A stretch of DNA of 64,000 nucleotides from Agarophyton chilense (taxonomy: Eukaryota; Rhodophyta; Florideophyceae; Gracilariales; Gracilariaceae): contig JARGXX010000088.1 in NCBI GenBank assembly GCA_030374765.1, positions 1,550,001 to 1,614,000 on the forward strand, written 5' to 3'. The notes below the pieces were generated by a model, which saw nothing but the letters and a program-made list of their open reading frames with translations, was not told the origin of the DNA and did no database searches. Below, in pieces: positions 63,701-64,000 of the stretch. Numbering within the stretch: the stretch's first letter is position 1; each line of letters begins with the position of its first letter. The translations under genes were made by a program, and so were the position numbers.

Positions 63701-64000
63701 GCGCCCAGACCACTGCGAGACACTCCTTCTCGGAGACCGAGTAGTTGCACTCGTGGACGTTCAGCATGCGGGACCAATAGCCAATTGGTTTGCGTTCCCC
63801 CTCGGGGGTGGTTTGGAACAGTGCGCAGCCCACCTGGTGGTCGCTGGCGTCGGTGTCGATGGAGTAGGGAAGCCCAGGTTGGGGCAAGGATAGGATGGGA
63901 GCTGTTGTAACTGCCTTAAGCAAGGAGCGAAAAGATTCCGATTGATCGGTGGTAAATGGCGCAAGCTTCGGTGGCTGGCCCTTCCGCAGTAGCGCGTTTA
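60789..64000 (-). pseudogene. Chromovirus copy B pol: RNase H, integrase, chromodomain; cut by the window end
   Basis: Reading leftward, RNase H (to about 63500) has Asp-Thr-Asp-Ala-Ser near 63850 and Thr-Asp-His-Ala near 63650. A TAA at about 63549 and a frameshift follow. Integrase (63445-61277) has the His-x3-Gly-Gly-His and Cys-Thr-Gln-Cys zinc region, Ile-Asp-Ile-Leu-Gly, Ser-Asp-Asn-Gly and Val-Glu-Arg-Phe-Asn-Arg catalytic residues, then a Pro/Ser-rich linker. The chromodomain lies at 60995-60789 in another frame, so pol is broken near 61277. RT, protease, gag and the 5' LTR are beyond the window. Confidence 0.85.

Noticed and set aside
1-64000. CRISPR arrays, operons or other bacterial features
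   Set aside because: No regularly spaced repeats; gene content, the intron and the tRNA without CCA are eukaryotic nuclear.

Overview
This is nuclear DNA of an intron-poor eukaryote. It carries a cytosolic-type leucyl-tRNA synthetase, the shared Pol I/III subunit RPAC1 (AC40), mitochondrial TIM44 and SCO1, an organelle-type FolD and a tRNA-Phe(GAA). Only one host gene (SCO1) shows a convincing spliceosomal intron, of 104 bp. Compact, mostly single-exon genes in a sea of decayed copia, gypsy, tyrosine-recombinase and CACTA-like elements, with one protein of a repeat type I associate with algae, fit a red alga (florideophyte-like) best. That assignment is inference; no marker gene here proves it.

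Layout. 1-9.0 kb holds two decayed copia elements of one family; the second (LTRs 3008-3296 and 8634-8922) is split by an 863-bp solo gypsy LTR (6768-7630) with a perfect 5-bp target duplication. 9.1-25.8 kb is the host island: ARMC1-like, C2H2 zinc finger, a Pro/Ser-rich membrane protein, a GYW-repeat protein, an ankyrin protein, SCO1, LeuRS, tRNA-Phe, TIM44, RPAC1, FolD and a possible small membrane protein. Its first 7 kb is very GC-rich, full of simple repeats and CACGTG/TGACGT palindromes; base composition falls through LeuRS. 25.9-28.1 kb is unassigned debris. 28.1-32.4 kb is a tyrosine-recombinase retroelement (gag-like, RT-RNase H, recombinase) between 191-bp direct repeats. 32.8-34.9 kb holds a broken Tc1/mariner transposase and a BED-finger fragment. 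35-48.4 kb holds two decayed DNA transposon regions with CACTA/tnp2-like transposases, each facing a convergent second gene; the second of these is a beta-class DNA methyltransferase followed by a SET-like segment. 48.4-51.9 kb is mostly unassigned. 51.9-64 kb is nested gypsy chromovirus DNA.

Most interesting: both chromovirus copies (A, 51904-57331; B, 57771 to beyond the window end) carry a long protein gene of about 590-630 codons on the strand opposite pol, between the chromodomain and the 3' LTR. The two proteins are clearly homologous although copies and LTRs have diverged, so the antisense gene looks like a maintained part of the family. I do not recognise its fold. Its start codon lies 35-50 bp from the 3' LTR, so that LTR is the natural place for an antisense promoter.

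The host genes act in mitochondrial biogenesis (TIM44, SCO1, perhaps ARMC1-like), translation (LeuRS, tRNA-Phe), transcription of rRNA/tRNA (RPAC1) and one-carbon metabolism (FolD). SCO1/LeuRS and RPAC1/FolD are divergent pairs with short shared upstream regions.
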